DNA of 64,000 nucleotides from Podocnemis expansa (GCA_007922195.1 ML682067.1:10042112-10106111); one strand, 5' to 3'; shown: positions 45,835 through 57,131, counted from the stretch's first letter. The notes: a model not told the origin generated them from the sequence alone. Numbers and translations: made by a program.

Positions 45835-46500
45835 TCATAAAGCAGTGGTTTTCAAGGCATGGGTCAGGACCTAATACTGCAGGGGCAGGTAACCCCAGCA
45901 GGTGTGTCAACAGTGGCATGTTAGCCCATTCAGAGCAGCACACAGCACCCTCTGCAGCACCACAGAAATTGCCACTCCTGCCACCAAAAGTCACTGTGGG
46001 TGTCTTCTTTTGGGTGTGGCTGGGATGCGGGGGGTCCCTGCCATACCCATGAGCCATGAGACAAGCTGCCCGGAGTGACTCTTCTCCACAGTGTGCCACC
46101 ACCAAAAGAAGGCACCTCAAGCAGCTTTTTTCTGTGGCAAGCCTGGAGATCCCCAAGAGGAGTGGCTTCTTTCCATGGCATGCCTGGGAAGTGCCCCTCA
46201 CCCCAACTCCAACCATGGCTGCTGCCAAATTTTCAGGTGACTGCCATATTTTTTTCAGTAGAGGGGGCCACCAGCACCAGCTGAGGGTTGAGGAGGAAGG
46301 TCAGATGTGGGGGTTGGCAAAGGTTGCCGCCCCTGCAGTACTGGGTAGCAGACCTTCAAGTACTGGGTCACGGTGCTCCCTGTTGCCACTACCAAAAGAC
46401 TAGAATGCATTGCTGAAAGATGTAATTCTTGGTTTATGGACACAAATTATTTTTTTTAACCGGGTCCTGACAAACAGGGTTTGAAACCAGTGTCATAAAG
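45835..46500. mobile_element. hAT family 2 element hosting another hAT, perfect TSDs
   Basis: Element 45843-46492. Ends CAGTGGTTTTCAAGG and GGGTTTGAAACCAGTG are inverted repeats; TCATAAAG is duplicated exactly at 45835-45842 and 46493-46500. A second hAT (45880-46335) lies inside, leaving only about 195 bases of this one. Confidence 0.9.
45872..46343. mobile_element. Nested hAT element, family 1
   Basis: Element 45880-46335. Ends CAGGGGCAGGTAAC and GGTTGCCGCCCCTG are inverted repeats; flanking TAATACTG and CAGTACTG match at 6 of 8. The inside has the same GCATGCC..GAAG modules as 2575-3100 and 38053-38625. Confidence 0.85.
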
Positions 46501-47880
46501 AATGGATAGGCATCTAAACATTTTGGGGCCCAAATAGAAGAGAAGAGCATTTGTGATTTGCTCTTCTTTAGCTGAAATCCTGGTTTGAAAAGAAATGAAA
46601 ATAGGTTTGGTGGTTTCACCTTAGTCCCATATGACATTCTTCCACATCACAAAACATTCTCACAATTTGCACATGAAGCAATTTCTGTGTAGGGGTGTCT
46701 TGGGTTGTAATAGCAGAGATAGTAAAAGTCCATACTGAGGTGTCTGAGTGAAGGTCCCAGAATACAATTGACTTGCAATTTCTTTAATTCAGTCTTATAA
46801 ACACCCTCACCTTCAGCAGCATGTGGTTCACACCAAATTAAAAAGCTGCTTCTCTGTGACAACAGAGTAGATGCCATGTTCCCTTTAAAACAGTGTTAAC
46901 TATGTAGCACCATGTTTTACAAATCCTTTTCTGTATAAATACTGCATTGAAGCATTCTAGTTCAAGGTGTAGTGTAAACAACTGTGTATGTTTCACAATA
47001 TTAGAGGCACAGTTTCTTGTATATATATATATATATTTTAAAAAAGAGATAGTGTGAGCTAAGGCACTCTACTGTCTTATAAGTCAGTGAACTTTTTATG
47101 TGTTTTGTAAACTCAGATGGCCTTTCTGAATTCAGGGATAGGAATATGGGGCTAAAACTACAGTGATTAAAATATTCATGTTTTTCTTTAAAAATAAATA
47201 TTCAGTTAAGATACAATAAAAATGTAGTGCTTTTCTAATGCAATGTTGTCTTTTGCATGCTCCTGAGTTTTTTTTCAGTTCATCTTATTAGTGTATCACC
47301 ATTAATGAGTCTCTTCTTGTGGTAAAATTTTGCATGCCTCTGGTGCTTGTAAAGTCTCTAACTTCCATTTTTCAATCAAACTGAGAAAACTTTTTAATGA
47401 TCTGTCTGTTTCTGATATAGTGGAGCTATTTATTTATTCATTTATTAGAATTTAACAGTTACTGGTCAATATTTATCTTGACATTCTCTTGAATCCAGAA
47501 GGTCTCATCAAAGTGCAACATTAACTTGCCAGCACTCTGTCCTCAATTCAGCTATGTTACACAAAACCCATTTCAGTGTAAGACAGGCTGAATTGCTCCC
47601 ACTGTACCACTGCCAATTGGAGGGGAAGGAACCAGGAGAGCTGGCTCTGTAGGATTGTTCTACTAGTCGGTCCCCATGAATGTGCTATGATCATAGGAGT
47701 TCTGCAAGTGCAGTTATCTGTGAGGTGGATGGGGGAATGGCTGGAATTATGGTTCTTCTCTTCATTGCTATCAGTTCTGTGTTGTTCTTCTCAGTAAGGT
47801 ACAGGGAGCAAGGGACAGATACCGAGCTAATTCAAACTGTCACAGCTCGCAATTTACACTAGCTGGTGATCTGTGCTATT
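46501..47880. other. Intergenic DNA; (TA)n at 47018-47038
   Basis: A short TA microsatellite is the only feature; the remainder is AT-rich without a supported frame. Confidence 0.5.
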
Positions 47881-48387
47881 GGCTATGTCCACATGAGGCT
47901 TTTAATTTGAAACAACCACCGATGTTTCGAAATAAAAGTTGAGATGTCCGAACGACGTTTCTTTATTTTGAAATGATAAGCCCCTATCATTTCAAAATAA
48001 CGTCTGTTATTTTGGAACAATAAAACCTGGGGTGAAATCAAAATAGCCGTTGTTTTGAAATAATGCCGTTTGGATGCGTTATTTTGAAATAACCATTCTT
48101 TCGAATTAACTCTTTTCCCCTTCTCCTTCCTAGGATGCCTTCCTTTTTCTATATATTAGGTGGGGGCATGGCCCAGGGAGAGGGCCATGTTGCCACATCT
48201 CCCATAGTGCCCCACTCCTGAATCGAAATAGCAAGTCCTGTGTGCTGTTTCAATTTGAGGTTTTCCCTTATTTTGATTTAATATTTGCTTTTTTCAATTT
48301 AAGTTATTTCAAATTAAGGATTTTATTTCAAAATAACATTTTGAAATAACTTATTTCGAAATAAGCATTTACGTGTGAACATAGCCC
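47881..48387. mobile_element. TTTCGAAATAA-type MITE
   Basis: Left GGCTATGTCCACATGAGGC and right GTGTGAACATAGCCC are inverted repeats. The inside has TTATTTTGAAATAA, TTATTTCGAAATAA and TTTCAAAATAAC units on both flanks around a middle of about 150 bases (AGGATGCCTTCC..GGAGAGGGCC). No clean flanking triplet duplication. Confidence 0.75.
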
Positions 48388-49429
48388 TTGTGTTCAACAC
48401 TTTATTTTTGTTTAAACATAGTAGCACAGAATGTCCAGGGTCTGCTATCTATAATTTCCTTTTTGATCTCTGCAGTTCAAACCAGAGCCCACCTTCCAAG
48501 ATGGAGACTGGTCCTTACCTTTGATAGCTACATTACAACCCTTACTCCATACACCCTTTACCTAGCTGATAGGGCCAACTGGCTCAAGAAAGCACTGACT
48601 GATTCAGCATTCTCTTTGATCGGTTCTTTTCCACTCTGTGGTGCTTCTTCATGAGGACTAGGAAGGTGGTACTGCCACATGTTTTGGCTTGAAATGATTT
48701 CTATTATATATAGGCTTTACAGTTTGATTCAATGGCTCTCAGCACTCATACTATACAAATTGTTCCAGCACTCTTAACTTGGAGGTGTACTGCTATGGGA
48801 ATGTAGAGCCAATGTGAAGGCACATGGTCTCTACACTGACTGTCTTGATCTTTTAGAGATCCCTGAGTTATGCATAGGTCTTTTATGGCTAGCATGTTCT
48901 GAGTGCTGAATCCATCTGCTTCTTCAGCAATAGATCAAATTATATTTCTTTTCCTCAACAGAAGGAAGAGGAAACTGTGTACAAATTCAGAAAGTTTCCA
49001 GTCATCTATACTGGACCAGTCTTCATGAGCAGCATCTAAGCTACTTTTCCTTGTCCATTACTGCAGCATCAGAATGCTTTCTTCAGGAGGGCTATTCCAG
49101 GCCATTCTTAATAAGTTGCCATTCTGGGAATGATTTTGCAAAGAGAAGGGTCCATTTTTGGGGTATATATTGGCTTGATCAGAGCTAGCATAGTTGTGTC
49201 TACCCAAGTTGGAAATTGTACTTCCAGCTCCACTGTGAACATATCCTAGGAGAAGGAGTAATTTAGTCAAAATTTATAAGTTCCTGCACATTAACAAATA
49301 TTTGACAATGAGATTTTCAGTATATCAGCAAATGTATACCAAAAACACATATGTGGATGGAAGCTGAAGCTACACAAATTCAAACTGGAAATAAGATATG
49401 CACTTTTAAAAGTGAGGATAATTAGTATT
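48388..49429. other. Intergenic DNA, nothing recognised
   Basis: No supported frame or repeat end. Confidence 0.5.
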
Positions 49430-49606
49430 GCAAAAAACTTACCAAGAATTGTGATGGATAATCCATCACTGGCAATTTTAAAATCAAGACTGGATGTTTT
49501 TCTAAAAGATATACTTTAGTTCAAACAGGGATCATTTTAAGGGATTTTTCTGGCCTATATTTTACAGGAAATCAGACTAGATCACAGTGATTTAGAATCT
49601 ATGAAC
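49430..49606 (+). repeat. CR1-type LINE 3' end
   Basis: AATCCATCACTGGCAATTTT, AAATCAAGACTGGATGTTTT, GAAATCAGACTAGATCACAG and the terminal GAATCTATGAA fit a sense CR1 3' end. Confidence 0.7.
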
Positions 49607-50149
49607 TTCACTCTAAATACAGTAAGTCATTTTTGATCTTCCTGCTGTCTGGAAGGAAGAAGTTCCCACAAACAAGGCTGAAAAGACTTCTGCTTCCTTC
49701 ACTCTTTGGCTTAACAATATTAGCTGTAATATCCTTGTTGATCATAGTTGTATTCTTGGCTCATAAGAAGAGATGATGTCACTAAGATATCATGTGTCTG
49801 GGCAGCCCTGCAAGCTAGTGACAGCCTTGAATATTAAGACTGGGATCTTGTGGTGAAATTGTACTGGGCAGAGAGCTTGTTTAGCATGTAGAGCACTAGA
49901 ATGATGTGCTCTCCTTAGCCAAGTGTACTTACTTACTAACTAGACAATCAATTGCATGTTGAGCCAACTGTTCTGTGGCTTTCACTTTCATATCTCGTTG
50001 CAGCATTACAGTCATTGATCCTGGATGTGATATGTAAATCACCATGGCCAGGTCTCCATCCCAGTAGAAAGAGAACACCCTCTTGGCCAACTGAAGAGGG
50101 AAACAAGTATTTCTGGCTACTTTCCCCAAAAATTTCTGGATGTCAACAA
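49607..50149. other. Intergenic DNA, nothing recognised
   Basis: No supported frame or repeat end. Confidence 0.5.
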
Positions 50150-50300
50150 CAAAAGAATGGCCAAACTGGATCAGACGAATAGTCCCTGTAGCCCAATATC
50201 CTGTCTTCTGTCAGTGGCCAATATCAGGTGCTTTGGAAGGAAGGAACAGAACAGGTAATCAAGTGCTGCATCCCTTGATTGTCACAGTGCCAATTCTATT
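50150..50300 (-). repeat. CR1 LINE fragment
   Basis: AAGAATGGCCAAACTGGATC, AGCCCAATATCCTGTCTTCT and GTCAGTGGCCAATATCAGGT are the reverse of a CR1 3' subregion common in sauropsids. Confidence 0.75.
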
Positions 50301-50823
50301 TTTGCTGGTGAGTGCCATCTGGTGTGTGTTGGGGGAGTTTTAGGGGAAGAACAGGAGGACGCATGTCTAATCATGAGTCACATGTCTCATAGTGTACCTC
50401 CCACCTTGGCCACCATTTTTTCCTCCACTCCCTGTTCCACTTATTTGGGGATGTGTGTGGCTCTGTCCTTCTCCTGCTGCCTCGTGACATATTTGGCTGT
50501 TTTCCCTGGCAGCTGGCTGGGGAGCCGCTTCCAACCCTGGCCCCTCTTGGTCACTGCTCTGCAGTGTGGCAGCTGTCTCCAGGGGCTTGGCTGCAGGGGA
50601 CAGGTTCCCTGCCACAGGCTGGCTGCTAGGACACAGGCCCAAGTGAAATGAAACTTACCCTGGAGGAGGGGGAGAAGAGGAGTTGTGGTTCACTTGGTCC
50701 CTGCCCTGGCAGCCAGCCTGGAGGGGGAAGGGAGGCTGTTTACCCAGACAAGGCTCTTGCAGGCAGTGATGCACTCACTGCATGGAGCAGTGTGCAGCAT
50801 CCACCTGTGCTCTGGCACAGCTC

Positions 50824-51933
50824 AGTGGCTATGTCTAAACTACAAAAGTTAGTTTGAATTAATCAATTTGAACTAACTAATTTGACTTTAAGTCAAAGTT
50901 ATTAATTTGAATTACAGTCTTCACTAGACTCCTAATTCAAATTAAAACAGGATTTATTAATTCGAGTTATAGAGTCTACATTAGACTCTAACTTGAACTG
51001 GGAGAGCCGTGGCTCGAAAGGCACACTGGCCAGCAGAGAAGGCTCCCCATGGGGCATTCTGCTGGCTGGCAGAGAAGGCACCCCACGGGGGATCCTTCTG
51101 GCTGGTGGGAAAGGCAACCCACCAGCCAGCGTCTCCCCTATCTAAGGGCTGCCAGTGGCTGTCTTCATTGTTGCTCCTGGGACAGAGGAACCTCCAGGGC
51201 TCCCTTGTCTGGGGAATGCCAGGGAAGACAGCCACCAGCAGCTCCTAGGATAGGGGAGCCCTGGGGAAGAGATCCCTGGCAGCTCCCCTGTCTAGGGAGA
51301 CCCAGCAGCCACTTCATGGGCTCCTTTGTCCCCAGGACTGCAGCTTCTCAGCAAGAAGGGAGCTGTGCAGGTCCTGAGGAGCAGAAAGCACAGCTCCCTT
51401 CTTGCTGGGAGCTACAGGTCTGTGGAGCAGAAGCACCACTGTCCTGGGAAAAGACACGGGGCTCAGTACAGTGGGATCTGGGGCTCAAGCAGTGTGAGCA
51501 CACTGCTGCTGTGGCTGGGCCACCAGCAGATGCGGGTCTCAGGTGCTGGGACTCGTGGCTCAAACCCCGTAAGCCTGGAGCCAGCAACACCCTTCCCAGG
51601 GAGAAGGGAGCAGCAGGAACCATGTGCAGCAAACGAGAGCCTCACACAGTTCCATTCTGCCAGGGAGCCACATGGGGCTCCCTTATCCCCAGCCCTAGGC
51701 TGACTAAAATCGACTTAGGGCAGCCACACTGGGTTGATTTAACTTAATAAAGTCAAATTAACCTTTAATTTGAAGTAAAAGGAGGTTTTATAAAGTCAAA
51801 TTAGTTTTTCTATATTTTGAATTCAGAAAACACTTAATTCGACTTAGTAAAATGCCTTCATGGCCAGGGAGTAGGTTAAGTCGAATTAAGCCTCCTTAAT
51901 TCGATTTAACCCATAAGTGTAGATGCACCCAGT
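50824..51933. mobile_element. Large GGCTATGTC-type inverted-repeat element with AGT duplication
   Basis: Element 50827-51930 (1104 bp). Left GGCTATGTCTAAAC and the reverse of the right end (GGGTGCATCTACAC) are related; AGT flanks both sides, a 3-bp duplication. Flank units here are TTTGAATTAA / TTCGAATTAA rather than TTTCGAAATAA. The core 51000-51700 starts with about three degenerate units of GGC..GCAGAGAAGGC..CCCCA (51028-51125). The 232-codon plus frame (51049-51747) overlaps other long frames on both strands and looks non-coding. Confidence 0.7.
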
Positions 51934-52089
51934 GTCTGCTAAGCACTCACTATTTCTTTTCTGATAGGCAGGGAGCTGTGTTGCAGAAGCATCATCCCTA
52001 AAAGTTTCCAGATTCCTGGCCAGGCCAGTTGCAGTGAGTACTAAGCCCTCCCTATTTTTTTCCAGTGGGTTCTCAGGCTCCTGAGCATC

Positions 52090-52640
52090 CATAGAATTGG
52101 TGCCAAATTTTCCCCTTCCTGTGAAATTTTATCTTCCCTGTGCTGCTGGGAACACCCTTGCTGGGGGAGTGGGGGAGCTACTACTCCTGAGCAGGTTCAG
52201 GTACTCCCAGCAGCATAGGGGAGATCAGGCCCACCTCTAATATATCACCTTGCTGCAGGAAGTTGGGCTGGGTAGCAGCCCCAGGAAGTTCCTGTAGTTG
52301 GATGATGCTTCTGATTTTCCTTCTGCTGCTGGGAGATATTGTAGGTGAGTCTGATCTCCCCCATGCTGCTGGGAGCATCCCAGCTGCTCCTCCTGGCCAA
52401 CATGTAGCTCCCAGCAGTATGGGGGAAAGAGAGCAGACCCATTTCCCTATGACTGTCAGAGCCTTTGAAGGCAGTACAGAAATGAGAGTGGCAATCCTGC
52501 CACCCCAACCCCATTTTGGGTTGTGAATTCCAGTTACAAAACTGTGAAATTTCAGATGAAAAGCTTCAGAAATGGACCAAGTTTCAAATGCTATTGCTGT
52601 GAAATCGACTAGAATGAACTGTGAATTTGGTAGGGCCCTG
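52090..52640. mobile_element. Inverted-repeat element with GGTAGGGCCCT-type end
   Basis: Right end GTGAATTTGGTAGGGCCCTG and left AGAATTGGTGCCAAATTTT are inverted and diverged. Repeated TGCTGCTGGGAG motifs lie inside. Boundaries approximate. Confidence 0.45.
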
Positions 52641-52772
52641 CACATGATTATGACCACACAACACTCACCACCATTTTGGGCAGCTGTTTCGTTCTGTTGA
52701 GTGGAGTGAAAATCATCAGGATGCCTGCACTGGTCCTATTCTGTGATTTGCAGATTAGCTGAGGTATACATC

Positions 52773-53189
52773 TGGTTTAGCAGGGGTCAGCAACCCAAAA
52801 GATAAGAAGAGTCAACTTTTTGAAATGTCTTCAATGACCAAGTGTTTTAAGAGCCACAATAGGTGTAGCCTCCTGGGGTGCTGAGGAGAGCTAGACCATG
52901 GCTATTGCTGTGGGATCTCCTGGTGGGGGGGAGCCCAGAACAAACACCAGGCCCCCCCCAGGGTCCCCTCAGTGGTGTGGGGGAAGCCTGGAAGCTAGTA
53001 CAGGCAGCCTGCAGTGTCCCCCAGTGACAGGGAGGCTCAGAGCCAAGAGTGGGCCACTCACAGGGTCCCTGATGGTGGGAGGGTGGTGGTGAAGAGGGCA
53101 GACAGAGCCCAGAGCTGCAAGGGGGTGCAGCCAAAGAGCTATATCTGGCTCCAGAGCTGCACACGGGTTGCAGATCCCTGGGTTATAGG
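52773..53189. mobile_element. hAT element with imperfect TSDs
   Basis: Element 52781-53181. Ends CAGGGGTCAGCAACC and GGGTTGCAGATCCCTG are inverted repeats; flanking TGGTTTAG and GGTTATAG match at 5 of 8. AGAGCCACAATAGG and AAAGAGCTATATCTGGCTCC inside suit a 'CAGGGGT..AGAGCC' hAT subfamily. Confidence 0.75.
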
Positions 53190-53199
53190 GGTGACCCAG

Positions 53200-54120
53200 G
53201 CCTCCTGGGGTCACCTTCTGAATGTGCCAAAATCAGGGCAAGCTGCAAAACCAGAAACCAAACCCCCAAACCACTGACAGGCGGTACTTAAACCAGTCCC
53301 CCAGTCAGCAACAAAACATGCTTCTGACTCCCCACACTGGTCATCACAAAGCATATTGAAATAGATACAGCCCCCTTTACTGCACATCAGCTCCTCTGGT
53401 CCCCACCTAGCTACTGGGTCTCTTAAAGAGTTAGGTTCTCCTGACCCCCAAAGGATCAGCCACATCACCCAGAGCAATATTGGCTTGGATCCTACCCAAA
53501 ATACCACACTGCCAGCCAATCCTTTATTAACTAAAAGTAAAGGTTTAATATAAAAAGAAAAGAAACAAAATAAGAGAGATGTTAAAGAGCCAGAGTGAAT
53601 CCCATACATACAAATGACTTAGTGTCCATAGAAAGCAAAGCCTTGAAGAATTTGTAGTTTGCAGATTAGTCCAATTCCTCTGGTAGACACCCAGCACCTG
53701 GGTGGGTCTCAGTTCTTTTGTTCAGTGGCATCGGAATAGTTCCAGAGGTGGGTGTTGGTTGCAGGTTGGAGACTGAACACCAAATGGAGAGGGGGCCACT
53801 GCTTTTTATCACCTCTGGCCTTTCCCCTCACAGTGGAGGTTTTTTGCAATTCGAAATGGTGTTGAGTCACATGGGCAAGTCCCAGTGGTTTGACCAGTTT
53901 CTCCATGAGCTCACTGTGCCTAGGAGTTTCCTTAATGGGCCATTAAGGGGACAATGGTTTTGCAGCCACCGAGTCTGGGATTGTCTTAGAATCAAATAAC
54001 TTTGAACACAAATAGAATAAACACATTCCTAACTTCTAATACAGATATGACCTACATATAAAGCATATAATCATTCTTAGCAGATTACATCCTTTCTGTT
54101 GGTACCAAATGTGGCAGGTC
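53200..54120 (-). repeat. Possible antisense LTR-type repeat
   Basis: Reading the minus strand, a TGTGACCTGCCACA start near 54124 leads after several hundred bases to TTAGTTAATAAAGGATTGG (AATAAA near 53522) and GGGTAGGATCC. The order suggests an LTR with its poly-A signal. Ends are not proven. Confidence 0.35.
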
Positions 54121-55099
54121 ACATATGGATTATTACAAATATGAAATATTAACGAGAAAGATAATCGTAAACAATCCCCTAGACCCAGACAGTGTCATAA
54201 TAAGTAGTTCCAGTGTGGTTGCAGAGAGACCAATACTTCGAGAAAATAGGGGCAGGGAGTCTGCAACTGTAGTGAAGGTTTTACGAGCTTATGGTACAGG
54301 CCAAATGAGTTCAGTGCTACAGCTATTTGGGACTTAGTTTGGTGGGGTGGACCTCATCTTTCCAAGTCACCTGTATTGTACATTCAGAAAACCTGCTTAC
54401 TCAGGCTTTATAGAAGAGGTGTTGATATGAGCAATTCTGATTACTTTACTTTTTTCACTGTTTTGGATTTGCTCTTTATGGGAATTTTGCCTTTGACTTC
54501 TATGGAGCCTTTTGGGCAAAAGGAAAAACATGATGCTCTAGATGCTGTTGTGTCATTAGTAAAAGGCTGTTTTTATACAAAGACAAAAATCCTCACAAAA
54601 TGAGCATAAAATATGATAGTCATGAATGTGACATTTGCAGCAATCATAAAATGGTGATGAATTTTTAAGAGCTGATAAATGAATAAAATTTTACACTTCT
54701 TCTTTCATGTGACCCTCTTTACAAAGGAAATTGTTACCCTTGCTTTGGAATGTGGCAGCAAAGGTGTGGCTATGTATGTATCTTGTACAAGGAAGTATGT
54801 TGCAGAGCTGGGAACAGAACCTTTGCATGGGGTTAAGGTTCCTCATACTATATAGGCAAGGGCAAAGAAAAATCCCATCTTCATAATTTTCATAATGTCC
54901 TATCTGTAAATCTTCCATTTTCCTACAAAAATGTCAAATAAGAAACAAGAGTTTTTTCCTCATCTCAAGGATAAAAATTATTTTTGGTTGTTATTAGATA
55001 AATAGATGTGAGCTGTCTGGTTTTTCATCTTAACTCAGTGAATTGGTGTGTGGAAGTTGTGGTTGGAGAACAGAAGAAAGGGATAAACTTCTATACTAT
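54121..55099. other. Intergenic DNA, nothing recognised
   Basis: AT-rich with no supported frame or repeat end. Confidence 0.5.
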
Positions 55100-55425
55100 A
55101 GCAAGGAGTCCTGTGGCATTTAAAGGCTAACAGATTTATTATCGCATGAGCTTTCGTGGGAGAAAATCCCACTTTGTCAGATGTTTTGAAGATTGGGGAA
55201 CTTGCAGAATGGGATGAAAATGAATGCAACGGCGTGTAAGACAGGGGATCAGGTCATACAGCAACAGCAAATCAGATCCCCTGTCTTACACACCCTTGCA
55301 TCCATTTTCATCCCATTCTGCAAATTCCCCATCTTCAAAGTGTCTGATGAAGTGGGAGTTTCTCCCATGAAAGCTCAGCTGATAAATAAATCTTTTAGTC
55401 TTTAAGTGCCACAGGACTCCTTGCT
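55100..55425. mobile_element. Second head-to-head PLE tail palindrome
   Basis: Two arms of 151 bp (55100-55250 minus, 55275-55425 plus) with a 24-bp spacer. Each arm runs from a GATCCCCTGTCTTAC point through the hammerhead-like core to GGACTCCTTGCT. The break point differs from that at 35951-36207, so this is an independent event. Cores: minus arm CTGACAA with intact GAAA and helix II; plus arm CTGATGA with intact GAAA but a decayed helix I. Confidence 0.9.
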
Positions 55426-55450
55426 TTGTTTTTTTTGCTGGACTAGAGTC

Positions 55451-55649
55451 CAGTGGTTCCCAACATTTTTTCTGCTGTAGCACACCTTGCTACCTTTAAT
55501 AAATTTGAGGCACACCACCATACAGTTTCCAAATAACCTCATAAATATTCATGACCCAATGAGCCAATCCAGAGCTCTTAGAGTAGTTTTTCAAAAAATT
55601 TTGTGGCACACCTTCCCAGGCCTGATGGCACACTGTTTGGGAAACACTG
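55451..55649. mobile_element. hAT-like inverted-repeat element, family 3
   Basis: Ends CAGTGGTTCCCAAC and GTTTGGGAAACACTG are inverted repeats. The inside (TTGAGGCACACCACC, TCATAAATATTCATGACCC, TTTTGTGGCACACC) is the reverse of 37367-37572. It lies close to the PLE palindrome. Confidence 0.7.
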
Positions 55650-56039
55650 GATGAAACTAATACAGCTGCCCCTTTGGCACTTCTATATTGTTGCTCTCTG
55701 GCAATCCAGTTTTACTCCAAAAGGTAGTAAAATCAAGTATTGTGCCAATTCAGATGCAAGTTTTATTTAATTACAGGAGACATCTGATTTTTATTATAAT
55801 TAATTGTGTTCAAAGAGCCACCTGAGCTTTCAGGGAGCCAAGCAAATGCTATGTTGGAATTGTACTAAGGCTGCTACTTGAATATTTTGACACTGATCTC
55901 TAATGGGTGACACGAAAATGAAGTGGCAAAGCACCATCCCTGGCGCAAATATACTTACTGAAAGATCAGTAGCCCCACTCCAGCAGGGAAAGGGCGGTTC
56001 GGGGTGGCTGCTCTGAGCTTGCCATTCACTAACTTTCTC
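55650..56039. other. Region upstream of the NELL2 CpG island
   Basis: No repeat end recognised; GC rises sharply after about 55970. Confidence 0.4.
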
Positions 56040-56660
56040 CCTTCTGCGGCTTTTCAGGCTGTGTTAAGAGACGCGCCCACGTGATGTTCCAGGAGAGGCA
56101 CGCGGGGCGTGGGCCGGGCCCTCTGCGGGAAACTGAGGCAGCACGGGGCTGAGCCCGCCCTAGTTTTCCAGGCGGCGGCTTCGCGTGACGGGCAGGGCAC
56201 GTGAGCGCCTCACCTCCCTCCCCCCGCGCTGGGCGGAGCTTCCCGCGACCCCGCCCTTTAAAGGGCCCGCCGGGTGCCAGCCACCTGTGGGGCGCGCCCT
56301 CTCATTGAGATGTGGCGCCAGGGGAGGACGCCCCCTGTTCCCCGCGCCCAGGTGCCCCCGGCCCCGCCGGCTGCTCGCCACAGGGGGCGCTGGGGAGCCT
56401 CCCTCCCCCTCTGCGCGCCGGGCTGGGGGCGGCCGCTGACGCTTATTGGCCCCGCCCCGCCGGCTTCTCCCTCCCCAGCTGGGGGCGGGGCGCGGAGCCT
56501 CCTCCCCGGCGGAGCGCTTCAGTCTCTCGCCCGTTGTCTCCGGCTGGGGCCGGGGAGGATGTTGGCGCTGGGGAAGCGGAGCGGCCGGCTCGCCCGCCGC
56601 TGCTAGAGGGGAGGCTCGGGCGTGCGGCGCCGCCGCCCCGCATTTGCTCTGCAAGGGGTG

Positions 56661-56669
56661 ATGGACTGA
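56661..56669 (+). promoter_or_regulatory. Minimal upstream ORF (Met-Asp-stop) in the NELL2 leader
   Basis: ATG GAC TGA ends 13 bases before the NELL2 start codon. If the leader includes it, a ribosome would start, stop and need to reinitiate. A longer upstream frame (ATG at 56559, 15 codons, TAG at 56604-56606) may also be transcribed, depending on the start site. Confidence 0.6.
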
Positions 56670-56682
56670 CCCTGCCCGCAGC

Positions 56683-56737
56683 ATGGAGCCCGCCAGCTGC
56701 CTGAGCGCCGCCTGCTGCCTCCTCTGCCTGAGCGCGG
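56683..56737 (+). CDS. NELL2: NELL2 coding exon 1 (signal peptide)
   Basis: NELL2 is a secreted, oligomeric glycoprotein with a laminin-G/thrombospondin-N domain, VWC domains and EGF repeats; it acts on neurons, for example as a Robo3 ligand. This exon encodes 18 residues plus one base: an initiator, a short acidic/polar start, and a hydrophobic Cys/Leu-rich run ending LCLSA, which is a signal peptide. The ATG has A at -3 and G at +4, a strong context. The donor GTAAGT begins at 56738. The glycine codon is split with exon 2, giving SAG then GFGVDP; the vertebrate protein also has GFGVDP or GLGVDP right after its signal peptide. Confidence 0.92.
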
Positions 56738-57131
56738 GTAAGTGGCCGCCCCGCACCGGGCGGGCAGAGACCGAGGGGGGAAAAGCCAAGCAGCCTCCCC
56801 CCACCCCGGCTCCCCAAATCCCCAGCGCGCCCCGACGCTAGCGAGCAAGGAATAAAAGCAGCCGGGGCGTCGCTCTCTTCCCAGCCGGCCGGGGGGGCAG
56901 CGGGCTCCCCGGCACCAATTTTGTGGCGGAAACTCGTGTCGCTTTTCGAGTCAAACTGGAACTTGAGGGAGAGATCTGTGCGAAAGTGGGGCAGGGCAGG
57001 GGGCTGAGCGCTCCTCTCCCCCGGCCGGAGCGAGGAGAGGAGTCGGTGCTCGCTCTGTCTTGGTCCTCACGCAGCCCCCGAGTTAGGTCGGGAGCAGCTG
57101 GAGTAACTCATCATTTCTGGGTCAGTTTTAG
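56738..57131 (+). other. NELL2: NELL2 intron 1
   Basis: 394 bases, GTAAGT donor and GTCAGTTTTAG acceptor, unusually short and entirely inside the CpG island. The 127-codon frame crossing it (56923-57306) is in the wrong frame for NELL2 and not supported. Confidence 0.85.

Noticed and set aside
51049..51747. 232-codon plus-strand frame
   Set aside because: Inside an inverted-repeat element, overlapped by other frames on both strands; no recognised domain or splice context. Kept only as a check in the findings.
1..56000. A second host gene upstream of NELL2 (DBX2 is the expected neighbour in other vertebrates)
   Set aside because: No homeobox-like coding sequence or multi-exon gene was recognised in this region.
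56160..56848. Long Pro/Arg/Gly-rich frames on both strands in the CpG island
   Set aside because: High GC lowers stop-codon frequency; none matches the NELL2 frame.
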